Source of the DNA: Chloroflexota bacterium
GTDB taxonomy: Bacteria > Chloroflexota > Anaerolineae > JAADDB01
Assembly: GCA_013154135.1 (NCBI GenBank)
Contig: JAADDB010000164.1
Location: forward strand, 1-16,903
DNA length: 16,903 nt
Reading direction: 5' to 3'
The notes beneath the pieces were generated by a model. That model was not told where the DNA came from. It saw only the letters and a program-made list of their open reading frames with translations, and did not search any database. Made by a program: the position numbers and the translations under genes. This document shows positions 1-8,900 of this stretch, in pieces. Position 1 is the first letter of the stretch. The number at the start of each line of letters is the position of its first letter.

Positions 1-21
1 TTGTCCCGAACCGCGCGCGGC

Positions 22-50
22 TTGCCCTGCCCTAGGGCATGGAGTACAAT
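22..50 (+). promoter_or_regulatory. Sigma-70-type promoter of the maltodextrin operon
   Basis: TTGCCC at 22-27 (-35 like) and TACAAT at 45-50 (-10 like) are separated by exactly 17 bases, the optimal spacing. Transcription would start near base 57 and give a leader of about 175 nt before malE. No other pair of this quality was seen in 1-231. The assignment to malE is inferred from position. Confidence 0.65.
28..39. promoter_or_regulatory. Perfect 12-bp palindrome in the promoter spacer, candidate operator
   Basis: TGCCCTAGGGCA is identical to its reverse complement and fills most of the gap between the -35 and -10 elements. After one mismatched pair on each side (27/40), two further pairs match (25-26 with 41-42). 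A repressor bound here would block RNA polymerase directly. The centre is CTAG, not the CG typical of LacI-family operators, so the regulator family is not obvious. Confidence 0.45.
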
Positions 51-56
51 ACACGT

Positions 57-231
57 TGGAATTCGAGCACCCGAGACGTCTTGACAACACCCTGACCATT
101 GGGAGGTTCGGCCTGACTCGCGGGCGCATTCACCCCGTGGGGGCCACACACAACCGAAAGGAGGTGCAGAAAAAGACACAGGCGTCTGAACACAAACCGC
201 TTCTGTATCGGCATCTCAAGGAGGTGTGACG
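57..231 (+). other. malE 5' leader with a duplicated Shine-Dalgarno-like motif
   Basis: The stretch has no convincing gene. AAGGAGGTG occurs twice, at 158-166 and 218-226. The second copy is correctly spaced for malE. The first has no ATG, GTG or TTG at a usable distance downstream. One reading frame (stop TGA 227-229) stays open through the whole leader, but its only starts (TTG 56, GTG 137) lack a ribosome-binding site. A TTGACA at 81-86 has no matching -10. Confidence 0.4.
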
Positions 232-1527
232 ATGAAGCAGCGACATATCTGGACCCTATTGGTTATCCTCGTCGTGGCCAGTCTACTGGTGACCGCGTGT
301 GCCAAGGCCACGCCCACGCCGACGCCTACCCCCGTTCCACCCACGCCCACCCCCAAGCCACCAACGCCGACGCCCGTGCCGCCCACTCCCACACCGCAAC
401 CGCCCGCGGCCAAACTCGTCATCTGGGCGGACGAGAACCGGGCGCCCATCATGGAAGAGATCGCCAAAGCCTTCACCGAGAAATACGGCGTGGAAGTGGA
501 AGTCCAGCAAGTGGGCTTTGGGGACATCCGTGACCAGTTCAAAGTGGCCGCGCCCGCGGGGGAGGGCCCGGACATCATCATCGGGGCCCATGACTGGCTG
601 GGTGAATTAGTCGTCAACGGTCTTCTCGCACCTGTGGACCTGGGCGCGAAGAAGGAGAAGTTCCTGCCCTCCGCGCTGCAGGCCTTCACCTACAACAGCC
701 AGTTGTACGGCATGCCCTACCTGACCGAGAACGTGGCCTTCTTCTACAACCCCGACCTGGTGCCTGAGGCGCCCAAGACCTGGACCGAAGTGACCAAGGT
801 CGCGGCGGAATTGGAGAAGGCGGGCAAGGTGAAGCAGGGCTACGTGCTCCACCAGGGTGATCCCTACCACTTCTACCCCATCATGACCGCGTTTGGTGGG
901 TACGTCTTCGGCAAGGACAAGGACGGCAACTACAACCCCCAGGACCTGGGCATCGACAGCCCCGGATCCATTGCCGCGGCCAAGTGGCTCGACATGATGG
1001 TCAAGGAAGGGCACCTGAAGCCCGACGTGGACTGGGACACCGCACACACCATGTTCGAGCAAGGGGACGCGGCCATGATCATCACCGGCCCCTGGGCCCT
1101 CAAGCGCATCCGCGAGTCGGGCGTGCACTACAAGATCGCGGAGATCCCCGACGAGACCGCGGACGGGCATCCCTTCTCGGGCGTGCACGGCTTCATGATC
1201 AGCGCGTTCAGCGAGAACAAACTCCTGGCCCAGACCTTCCTCACCGAATTCGTGGCCACCGAAGAGAACATGTGGAAACTCTTCAACGCGGACCCGCGGC
1301 CTTCCGCCTTCCTGCCCGTGCGGGAGAAGATCGACGACCCGGACATCGCGGCCTTTGGTCTGGCCGGGAAGAACGCGGACCCCATGCCCGCCATTCCTGA
1401 GATGTCCAAAGTGTGGGAAGCGTGGGGCAACGCGATCACCCTCATCTTCCAGCAGCAGGAAGACCCCGAAACCGCGTTCAAGAACGCGGCCGAACAGATC
1501 CGCCAGGCCATTGCCGGCGGCCAATAA
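232..1527 (+). CDS. malE: Maltose/maltodextrin ABC transporter substrate-binding lipoprotein
   Basis: The 431-residue protein is the extracytoplasmic receptor that captures maltodextrins for the permease encoded next door. It begins with MKQRHIW, a hydrophobic stretch (residues 7-20) and a lipobox LVTAC with the lipidated Cys at residue 23. A Pro/Thr-only linker (27-58) then holds the domain away from the membrane. The solute-binding domain starts at KLVIWADE (61) and carries MalE-like signatures such as GEGPDIIIGAHDWLGELV, YGMPY.TEN.A.FYN, and FEQGDAAMIITGPWA. ATG 232 was chosen because AAGGAGG at 218-224 lies seven bases upstream; a GTG at 226 falls inside that site. It is the first gene of the operon, and a strong hairpin follows it. 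Binding of other alpha-glucosides cannot be excluded, but the adjacent amylolytic genes favour maltodextrin. Confidence 0.94.
   Translation: MKQRHIWTLLVILVVASLLVTACAKATPTPTPTPVPPTPTPKPPTPTPVPPTPTPQPPAAKLVIWADENRAPIMEEIAKAFTEKYGVEVEVQQVGFGDIRDQFKVAAPAGEGPDIIIGAHDWLGELVVNGLLAPVDLGAKKEKFLPSALQAFTYNSQLYGMPYLTENVAFFYNPDLVPEAPKTWTEVTKVAAELEKAGKVKQGYVLHQGDPYHFYPIMTAFGGYVFGKDKDGNYNPQDLGIDSPGSIAAAKWLDMMVKEGHLKPDVDWDTAHTMFEQGDAAMIITGPWALKRIRESGVHYKIAEIPDETADGHPFSGVHGFMISAFSENKLLAQTFLTEFVATEENMWKLFNADPRPSAFLPVREKIDDPDIAAFGLAGKNADPMPAIPEMSKVWEAWGNAITLIFQQQEDPETAFKNAAEQIRQAIAGGQ
310..405 (+). repeat. Imperfect tandem repeat encoding the Pro-Thr linker of MalE
   Basis: Codons 27-58 encode an alternating Thr-Pro run followed by three copies of a seven-residue unit PPTPTPx (x = K, V, Q), a 21-base period. 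Such linkers are common in Chloroflexota lipoproteins. The repeat is coding and is not a mobile or CRISPR element. Confidence 0.8.
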
Positions 1528-1537
1528 CGTCCAACAC

Positions 1538-1577
1538 CACCCCGTGGTCATGGTTCCTGGGCTGTGACCACGGGGTG
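1538..1577 (+). promoter_or_regulatory. Intercistronic stem-loop between malE and malF
   Basis: CACCCCGTGGTCA (1538-1550) is perfectly complementary to 1565-1577. This gives a 13-bp stem that can extend inward by two G-U pairs and one G-C, leaving an 8-base loop. No T-run follows, so it is not a standard terminator. It starts 11 bases after the malE stop and ends 28 bases before malF. The likely role, by analogy with the enteric malE-malF intercistronic repeats, is to protect upstream malE mRNA and lower permease expression. Confidence 0.75.
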
Positions 1578-1605
1578 ACTCTCCGCCCGATGGGGGACCG
1601 GAACC

Positions 1606-3195
1606 ATGCGACGAAGAACGCAAACACAGCAGGGGTTCACCTACTCACTCTCCGCCATCCTCTTCCGCCTCTTCGGGCTCGCGGTCATCGACGCGTTCGC
1701 GCTATGGATCCTCCCCCAGATGATCCACGACCGGGTGTGGTACCTGGTGGTCCTCCTGGTAGTCATCACCCTGGGCATCAACATCATCTTCCTCAAGGAA
1801 GAGTACTACCCCCTGCGCTGGATGTCCCCCGGGCTGGCCCTGATGATCCTCATGGTGGTCTACCCCCTGGTGTTCACCGTGTACACTGCGTTCACCAACT
1901 ACAGCGACGGCCACATCCTCACCAAACAGCAAGTCATCCAGGTGCTGAGCCAACGCCTCTACCTGCCCGAGGGCGGGGAAAGTTACCGGTGGACCGCGTA
2001 CCGATCCGAGGATGGGCGGTACGCGCTGTGGCTGGTCGCGCCTGACGGTCGCACGTTTGTCGCGTTCCCCGGGGAGCCTATACAGCCCGCGGATCCCGGC
2101 CAGGGCGACATCGGTCCGGCCGACGAACAGGGCACGCCCACCCACATCCGTGACCTCCGGCGCCTGGACCGCATCCAGGTCATCCGCTATCTGCCGGACC
2201 TGGAGAAACTCGAATTCGGCACCCCGCCGCACGTGCTGAAAATCCGATCCCTGGACGAAGCCGCGGCCCTCCAACCCCGCTACGTGTACGATCCCCAGCA
2301 GGACGCCATCGTGGACCAACAGACGGGCAAAGTGTACCGGGCCGACGACCGGCGGGGGAGTTTCGTGGCCGAGGACGGGGAAGCATTGACCCCGGGGTAT
2401 CAGGTCTTCATTGGGGCCGCGAACTTCCAACGGCTGTTCCGAAGTCCCGCGCTGCGGGGGCCCTTCCTCAAAGTCTTCCTGTGGACCATCCTCTTCGCCG
2501 CGGGGACCGTCCTCACCACCTTTGCCCTGGGGCTCTTCCTCGCGCTGGTGTACAACGACCCCAGCATCCGCGGGCGTAAGGTCATCCGGTCCTTCCTCAT
2601 TGTGCCTTACACCGTGCCCAGTTTCATCAGCATCTTGGTCTGGCGTGGGTTGATGAACCCCCACATCGGCGTCATCAACACCACCCTGGAGAAATTCATC
2701 GGCTGGGCCCCACCCTGGTTCTCCAGCCCCACCTGGGCCAAGATCGGCGTCCTCCTGGTCAACCTGTGGCTGGGCTACCCCTACATGATGCTCATCTCCA
2801 CCGGCGCGCTCCAGGCCATCCCCGAGGACCTGTACGAGGCCGCGGAGATCGACGGCGCGGGCATGTGGCAGAAATTCTGGACCATCACCCTGCCCCTGCT
2901 TTTGGTGTCCGTGGGCCCCCTGCTCATCTCCTCCTTCGCGTTCAACTTCAACAACTGGAACGTCATCTACCTCTTCAACCGGGGCGGCCCTCCCATGCCG
3001 GGCACGCCCACGCCCGTGGGCCACACGGACATCCTGGTCACATACACCTACCGCCTGGCCTTTGCCAGCGGCGGCGGAGGCGACTATGGCTACGCGTCCG
3101 CGATCACCATCATCATCTTCCTGATCGTGGCGACCATCACCTACTTCCAGTTCCGCTACACCCGCATGTGGGAGGAGATCTCGGAAAATGTCTAG
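1606..3195 (+). CDS. malF: Maltodextrin ABC transporter permease, MalF type
   Basis: This 529-residue inner-membrane subunit forms the translocation pore with MalG. About eight membrane segments are visible (near 19-37, 46-63, 75-96, 285-317, 329-348, 377-399, 425-445, 498-516). A soluble extracytoplasmic region of about 185 residues (97-283) lies between the third and fourth, equivalent to the MalF P2 loop that contacts MalE in enteric bacteria. The EAA motif that docks the ATPase is at 411-432 (EAAEIDGAGMWQKFW then TITLPLL). Length is close to E. coli MalF (514 residues). The start is ATG 1606 with a G-rich weak ribosome site at about 1592-1597. A stem-loop separates it from malE, and its last codons overlap malG by eight bases, suggesting translational coupling. 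No malK is present, so the ATPase must come from elsewhere. Confidence 0.93.
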   Translation: MRRRTQTQQGFTYSLSAILFRLFGLAVIDAFALWILPQMIHDRVWYLVVLLVVITLGINIIFLKEEYYPLRWMSPGLALMILMVVYPLVFTVYTAFTNYSDGHILTKQQVIQVLSQRLYLPEGGESYRWTAYRSEDGRYALWLVAPDGRTFVAFPGEPIQPADPGQGDIGPADEQGTPTHIRDLRRLDRIQVIRYLPDLEKLEFGTPPHVLKIRSLDEAAALQPRYVYDPQQDAIVDQQTGKVYRADDRRGSFVAEDGEALTPGYQVFIGAANFQRLFRSPALRGPFLKVFLWTILFAAGTVLTTFALGLFLALVYNDPSIRGRKVIRSFLIVPYTVPSFISILVWRGLMNPHIGVINTTLEKFIGWAPPWFSSPTWAKIGVLLVNLWLGYPYMMLISTGALQAIPEDLYEAAEIDGAGMWQKFWTITLPLLLVSVGPLLISSFAFNFNNWNVIYLFNRGGPPMPGTPTPVGHTDILVTYTYRLAFASGGGGDYGYASAITIIIFLIVATITYFQFRYTRMWEEISENV

Positions 3196-4075
3196 GAATC
3201 TCGGGGGACTTCTGGCATCCAAGCGGCGACAGCGGCACCTGATCACCCTGGGCCGGGTGATTGTCTCCATCCTGGCCATCGCGTACGCGGTCTTCCCGGT
3301 GCTGTGGATCGCGTCCGCGTCCTTTGACCCGCGCAACTCCCTGGCCCAACAGCGACTCATCCCGCCCAACGCGTCCCTGGAGAACTACCGCGCGCTGTTG
3401 AACAACCCGCTGCAACCGTTCCCCCGCTGGATGCTGAACTCCATCAAAGTCTCCCTGATCACCTCCGTGCTGGCCGTGATCATCAGCGCGCTGGCCGCGT
3501 ACGCGTTCTCCCGCTTCCACTTCCGCGGGCGGCGGAGCCTTCTCCTCACCATCCTCCTGGTGCAGGTCTTCCCCAACTTCCTGGCAATGGTAGCCATCTT
3601 CCTCCTGCTCCAGCAGATCAAGAACTACATCCCCTCCCTGGGGTTGAACACCCACGGCGGGCTCATCCTCGTCTACCTGGGCGGCGCGCTGGGCATCAAC
3701 ACCTGGCTGATGAAAGGGTTCTTCGACGCGGTCCCCCGGGACCTGGACGAATCCGCGCGCATTGACGGCGCGTCGGACTGGCAAGTGTTCTGGCGCATCA
3801 TCTTCCCCCTGGTCCGACCCATCCTCGCGGTGGTCGGTGTGCTCACCTTCATCGGCACCTACTCCGAAGTCCTGCTGGCCAGCGTGCTCCTGCGCAGCAA
3901 GGAGAACTTCACCCTGGCCGTGGGCCTGTGGCAACTCATTGAGGGGCAGTACACCCAGAAGTGGGGCATCTTCGCCGCGGGCGCGCTCATCGGCGCCATC
4001 CCCATCATGATCCTATACCTCATCGCTCAGGACTGGATCATCGGCGGACTGACCCAGGGAGCCGTCAAAGGATGA
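3188..4075 (+). CDS. malG: Maltodextrin ABC transporter permease, MalG type
   Basis: This 295-residue partner of MalF completes the membrane pore. Six membrane segments can be read (about 20-42, 86-106, 118-142, 155-176, 203-224, 262-282). The cytoplasmic EAA loop is at 187-211 (DESARIDGASDWQVFW followed by RIIFPL). The length matches MalG (296 residues in E. coli). ATG 3188 was chosen because GGAGGAG (3171-3177) lies ten bases upstream and the start overlaps the malF stop at 3193-3195. Its own stop overlaps the next gene as ATGA (4072-4075), so malF, malG and the amylase are probably translated as a coupled block. It belongs to the carbohydrate CUT1-type permeases; the maltodextrin assignment rests on the long-loop MalF partner and the neighbouring enzymes. 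Confidence 0.93.
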   Translation: MSRNLGGLLASKRRQRHLITLGRVIVSILAIAYAVFPVLWIASASFDPRNSLAQQRLIPPNASLENYRALLNNPLQPFPRWMLNSIKVSLITSVLAVIISALAAYAFSRFHFRGRRSLLLTILLVQVFPNFLAMVAIFLLLQQIKNYIPSLGLNTHGGLILVYLGGALGINTWLMKGFFDAVPRDLDESARIDGASDWQVFWRIIFPLVRPILAVVGVLTFIGTYSEVLLASVLLRSKENFTLAVGLWQLIEGQYTQKWGIFAAGALIGAIPIMILYLIAQDWIIGGLTQGAVKG

Positions 4076-5847
4076 ATCGGGACTTCATCTTCGGGACCCT
4101 GCACACGGAAGCCCAGCGCCTCGCGTTCGAGCGGGACGCGCGGGAGGGCATCCACCATGACCCCTACCTCTCCCCGCCCGATCCCCGTCCCCACCAGGAA
4201 GTGACCCTCACCGTGACCCTGGGCCCCCAGGTGCCCGCGGACCGGGTGACCGTGTATTACACCACCGAGGACATGGTCCCGCGCGGCCATCGGGGGCGTC
4301 CCCAGGTGGGGGAGGCCGTGCCCCTGACGCGGGTGAGCGTGGAATGGGACACCCTCCTCTGGGGGTATCGGACGGTGTGGCAGGGGCGACTGCCCGGCCA
4401 GCCCGAGGGCACGGTGGTGCGTTACACGGTGGAGGCATGGCACAGCGCGACGCGGTTCAGCCGGTTTCTGCAAGATGGGGACCGGTTGCGGGTGTTCGGC
4501 TACGGCGTGGACGAGGAACCCGTGGCCGAGTGGCTGCGCGCCGCGGTGATCTACCAGATCATGCCCGACCGCTTCGCACCGGACCCGGGGACGGACTTTG
4601 ACCGCTCGGCCGATCCCCAGCACGACATCATGGGCGGCACCTTGCGGGGGATCACCTCGCGGCTGGATTATCTCGCCCGCCTGGGCATCACCGCGCTCTG
4701 GCTGACGCCCATCTTCCCCAGTCCCACCTACCACCGGTACGATGCCACGGACTACGGCGCGGTGGACCCGCGCCTGGGCACGTTGGAGGATATGGACGCG
4801 TTGGTGGCGGAAGCACATCGGCGGGGCATTCGGGTCATCCTCGACTTCGTGGCCAACCACTGCTCGGACCGTCATCCCGCGTTCGTGGCCGCGCAGCAGG
4901 ACCCGCACGCGGCCACCGCGAAGTGGTTCACCTTTGAGGAGTGGCCCCACCGGTATCGCACCTTCTTCGGCGTCCGTTCCATGCCCCAGTTCAACGTGGA
5001 CGACCCCGGCGCGCGGGCTTATCTCATCGACCACGCGGTGTTCTGGCTGAAGCGGGGGGTGGACGGATTCCGCCTGGACTACGCCAACGGCCCTTCGCAC
5101 CTGTTCTGGTCCGAATTCCGGCGCGCGACCCGGTCGGCCCGGCAGGATAGCGCGCTGTTCGGCGAGGTGGTGCACACCCCCGCGCTCATGCGGTCTTACG
5201 TGGGCCGCATGGATGGGGTGCTGGATTTCGTGCTTCTGCAGCACCTGCGGGCCTTCCTCGCGTACCACACCCTTCCCCCCAGCGCGTTCGACGTGTTCCT
5301 CCGGCGCCACGTCGCCTATTTCCCGCCCGACCTGGTGCTCCCCGCGTTCTTCGATAACCACGACATGAACCGCTTTCTCTGGATCGTGGGGAACGACACC
5401 CGCCGCCTGCGCCTGGCCGCGCTTTTCCTCTTTACCATGCCCGGCCCGCCCATCCTCTACTACGGCACCGAAGTGGGGCTCAGCCAGGACGCGGATGTGG
5501 TCCAACCCAACGGGTGGCATCACCACGGCCACGCGCGCTTGCCCATGCCCTGGGGGGAGGATCAGGACCGGGATCTGTACGCGTTCTTCCAGCGGATCAT
5601 TCGCGTGCGTCGGGCCGGAGGGGCGGTGTGGTGGACCACACCCATTACCCCTCGGGTGGTGGATGACGCGCGCGGGGTCTACGCGTACGCGCGGGGACCA
5701 TACGTGGTGGTGCTGAACACCCGGGACCACGGGGTGGACATCCCCCTGGACGTGGGATCCCTCCTCCTGACCACCGACGACCGGGCCGACGTCCGGCGTG
5801 GGCACATCCACCTGCCGCCATACGGAGGTATCATAGCCGTCGAATAG
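4072..5847 (+). CDS. GH13 neopullulanase/cyclomaltodextrinase-type alpha-glucanase, cytoplasmic
   Basis: The 591-residue enzyme has no signal peptide, so it should act on maltodextrins after import. An N-terminal beta-sandwich (about 40-145) precedes the catalytic barrel, which opens at VIYQIMPDRF (159-168). The conserved GH13 regions are intact: DFVANH (258-263), GFRLDYAN with nucleophile Asp336, FGEVVH with acid/base Glu365, and FFDNHD with Asp431. The extra region MPQFN (304-308) is close to the MPKLN signature of the neopullulanase/maltogenic-amylase subfamily (GH13_20), and GFRLDYANG resembles its GWRLDVANE. A short C-terminal beta domain ends the protein. ATG 4072 overlaps the malG stop as ATGA, with AGGGAG at 4056-4061; an upstream extension to 3961 would lie wholly inside malG. 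Exact specificity (pullulan, cyclodextrin or linear maltodextrin) cannot be told from sequence. Confidence 0.92.
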   Translation: MNRDFIFGTLHTEAQRLAFERDAREGIHHDPYLSPPDPRPHQEVTLTVTLGPQVPADRVTVYYTTEDMVPRGHRGRPQVGEAVPLTRVSVEWDTLLWGYRTVWQGRLPGQPEGTVVRYTVEAWHSATRFSRFLQDGDRLRVFGYGVDEEPVAEWLRAAVIYQIMPDRFAPDPGTDFDRSADPQHDIMGGTLRGITSRLDYLARLGITALWLTPIFPSPTYHRYDATDYGAVDPRLGTLEDMDALVAEAHRRGIRVILDFVANHCSDRHPAFVAAQQDPHAATAKWFTFEEWPHRYRTFFGVRSMPQFNVDDPGARAYLIDHAVFWLKRGVDGFRLDYANGPSHLFWSEFRRATRSARQDSALFGEVVHTPALMRSYVGRMDGVLDFVLLQHLRAFLAYHTLPPSAFDVFLRRHVAYFPPDLVLPAFFDNHDMNRFLWIVGNDTRRLRLAALFLFTMPGPPILYYGTEVGLSQDADVVQPNGWHHHGHARLPMPWGEDQDRDLYAFFQRIIRVRRAGGAVWWTTPITPRVVDDARGVYAYARGPYVVVLNTRDHGVDIPLDVGSLLLTTDDRADVRRGHIHLPPYGGIIAVE

Positions 5848-5861
5848 GCACGAAATTCCGT

Positions 5862-5872
5862 ACAACCGTTGT
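5862..5872. other. Small inverted repeat before the GH57 gene
   Basis: ACAAC-C-GTTGT sits in the 60-base gap between the two glycosidase genes, 15 bases after the GH13 stop and 35 bases before the GH57 start. It could be a minor operator or a weak hairpin. No promoter elements were recognised beside it, and at this length chance is a fair explanation. Confidence 0.2.
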
Positions 5873-5907
5873 CCACCATCCGGTGCAGACACAAGGGAGG
5901 CAAACAC

Positions 5908-8900
5908 ATGCGTCGTTACTCATACATCCTGGCCCTATTCCTGGTCATCCTGCTGGCCGCGTGCGCGGGGCGGTCCACACCGTCCCCTACCCCCCTCCCG
6001 ACTCCCACCGCGGCCCCGACCACCGCGCCCCCCACGCCCACGCCCAGCGAATCCCCCCTGTACGTGGCTATCCTCTGGCATCAACACCAACCCCTCTACT
6101 TCAAGGACCCTAATACCGGCGTCTACGAAAAGCCCTGGGTGCGCGTCCACGCGGCCAAGGACTACGTGGACATGGCCGCGATGCTGGACGCGTACCCCGA
6201 CATCCACGTCACCTTCAACCTGACGCCCTCCCTCCTCCGGCAGATCATCGACATCGGCAACGGCGCCAAGGACCTCTACTGGGTGTACACAGAGATCCCC
6301 GCGGACCAACTCACAGAGGAACAGAAAGCCTTCATCCAGGCCCGCTTCTTCGACATCAACCCCAAAATCGTGGCTCGCTTTCCCCGGTATCAGGAGATTG
6401 CGGACGCGCGGGACCACTGGCAGGACTGGGATGTCCAGACGTGGCGGGATTTGCAGGTGCTCTTCAATTTGGCCTGGACCGATCCCGACTGGTTGGCCCA
6501 GGACCCGCTGAAATCCCTGGTGGAGAAGGGGCGGAACTTCAGCGAGGAGGACAAGGCCATCGTCCTGGGGGAACACCTGCGCCTGGTGCGGGAGGTCATC
6601 CCCGTGCACAAGCGCCTGCTGGAGGCGGGCCAAATCGACATCACGACCACCCCCTTCTACCATCCCATCCTGCCCCTGCTGGTGGACACGAACCTGGCCC
6701 GGGTGGCCGCGCCCGACGTGAATCTGCCCCCGCGCTTCACCTATGGGATTGACGCCATCGCTCAGTTGGAGAAGGGCATCGCGTTTTACCAGGACATCTT
6801 CGGCCGCCAACCCCAGGGGCTCTGGCCCGCGGAGGGCGCGGTGGCCCAGGAGATCGTGGGCATGGTCGCGCGGGCCGGCATCCTCTGGATGGCCAGCGAC
6901 GAGGAGGTCCTGGCTCGGAGCCTGGGCAAGAAGGGGTTCCCCAGGGACAGTCTGGGTGTGGTGCGGGACCCCGCGGGGCTGTACCGACCTTACATCGCGC
7001 GGGCGCGCAACCGCCAGGTATACGTCATTTTCCGGGATAAGGTGATCAGCGACAAGGTGGGATTCACCTACAGCGGCATGAGCGGCCCGGCCGCGGCCCG
7101 GGATTTTGTCCAACGCCTGTTGCGCATCCGGGACGCGATCCGCGCGCAGGGTGAAACAGGTCCCTTCCTGGTGAGCGTCATCCTGGACGGGGAGAACGCG
7201 TGGGAGCATTATCCCAACGACGGCAAGGCGTTCCTGCACAGCATGTACGCGCTCTTGGAGGAGGAGCAGGCCAAGGGCACGCTGCGCACGGTCACGCCCA
7301 CCGAGTTCCTGCGCCAGTATCCCGACCAGCCCACGCTGGAACGCCTGTGGCCGGGCAGTTGGGTGAGCCCCGATTTCCTGACGTGGATCGGCGAGGATGA
7401 GGAGAACCGGGCCTGGGAGTACTTGAAGCGCGTGCGGGACTTCGTGGCCCGACAGCAGGGTCGGGTGCCCGACGATCAGATGGCCCAAGCGCTGGAACAC
7501 GTGTACGCGGCCGAGGGGAGTGACTGGTTCTGGTGGTACGGCGCGGACCAGAACAGCGGCGACGACCGCGCGTTCGACCGCCAGTTCAGGGAGACGTTGG
7601 CCCAGGCGTACCGCGCGCTGAACGTGCCCGTCCCCACCTTCCTGGAGGTGCCCATCATCCCGGAGACGCCCGAACCCCCGGAGGTGGGCGCGACGGGGAT
7701 CATCACGCCCACCATTGACGGGATGGGAGGTGATGAGGAATGGCAGGGCGCGGGGTTCTACACGGTGGCCCGCGGGGTCCAGGCTTCCCCCGACCAGGTG
7801 GTGGAACGGTTCTGGTACGGGTTCGACGCGCAGCACATGTACGTGCGCGTGGACGCGCGGCGAGACTGGGCGGACGTGGGGCCGGACACGGTGGTGGGGG
7901 TGTACATCCAGCAGCCCGGGGTAAGCCCGGCCAAGTTCTTCACCCGCGCGACGGAGAGCGCGGAGGAGAAGCATCTCCTGGGCTTTGGGGCCACCGCGCT
8001 GGTCGAGGTGCAGGTGGGATCGGGGGATGTTCAAGCCACGCTGTACACGGTGTCGCCCACGGGTGCGTGGACCGCGGCGGCCACCGATTTGCCGGCCGCG
8101 GTGCGCGGTCGCACGCTGGAACTCGCGATTCCCTATCAGGTCCTGGGCAAGCCCGATCCCGGCACCCGCTACATGATGCGCCTGGTGGTCAGTGAGGACA
8201 TGCGTCGGGACCTGGAACAAGTCCCCGAACACCCCGCGCTGATCACGGTCCCCGACCTGGGGCTGGTGAAGCCCATCCTGCGGGTGGAGGATCCCCAGGG
8301 GGATGACCACGGCCCGGGCACGTATGTGTACCCCCTGGACCCGGTGTTCCCGCCGGGCGCGTATGACCTGCAGGAGTTCTTCGTGGGCGAGGACGACAAG
8401 AACCTGGTCTTCCGTTTCACCTTCTACGGGAATTTGAACAACGATTGGGGCGCGCCCAACGGCATGGGGATCCACACGCTGGATGTGTACATCGACGCGA
8501 AGGAGGGGGGCGCGCGCCTGCTCCTCCCGGGGCGCAACGCGGCGCTGCCCCCGGGCGAGGGCTGGGATGTGGCCATCTGGGCCGAGGGGTGGACGCCGGG
8601 CATCTTCACGCCGCCCCCCGCGGCAGGCACCGATCCGGTCAAGGTCGGGGGGACGGAGGCGCTGAACATTGTCACGGATCCCGGCCAGCATCGCATCACG
8701 ATCCGGGTGCCCAAGCGCGTCCTCGCGCAGGCATTGGGCCTCCCGGAGGAGGATCTGCGCCCGGAGACCTGGGGGTATCTGGGCGTGGTCCTGAGCCAGG
8801 AAGGGTTCCCCAGCGCGGGGGTGTGGCGCGTGCGGGATGTGAACCCCAAGCCCGCGCAGTGGCGTTTGGGCGGCGCGCCCGACGACACGAATCACACCCG

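Noticed and set aside
81..86. Perfect TTGACA as a second malE promoter
   Set aside because: No -10-like hexamer lies 15-19 bases downstream.
137..229. Small leader ORF before malE
   Set aside because: It starts at GTG without a ribosome-binding site, and its open frame is short enough to be chance in GC-rich DNA; kept only as a low-interest observation.
310..405. Short tandem repeats that could suggest a CRISPR-like array
   Set aside because: The repeats are in frame and encode a Pro-Thr linker of a lipoprotein; there are no spacers or palindromic repeats.
3961..4071. N-terminal extension of the GH13 protein inside malG
   Set aside because: The 37 extra codons lie wholly within malG in another frame; the ATGA overlap start at 4072 is far more typical.
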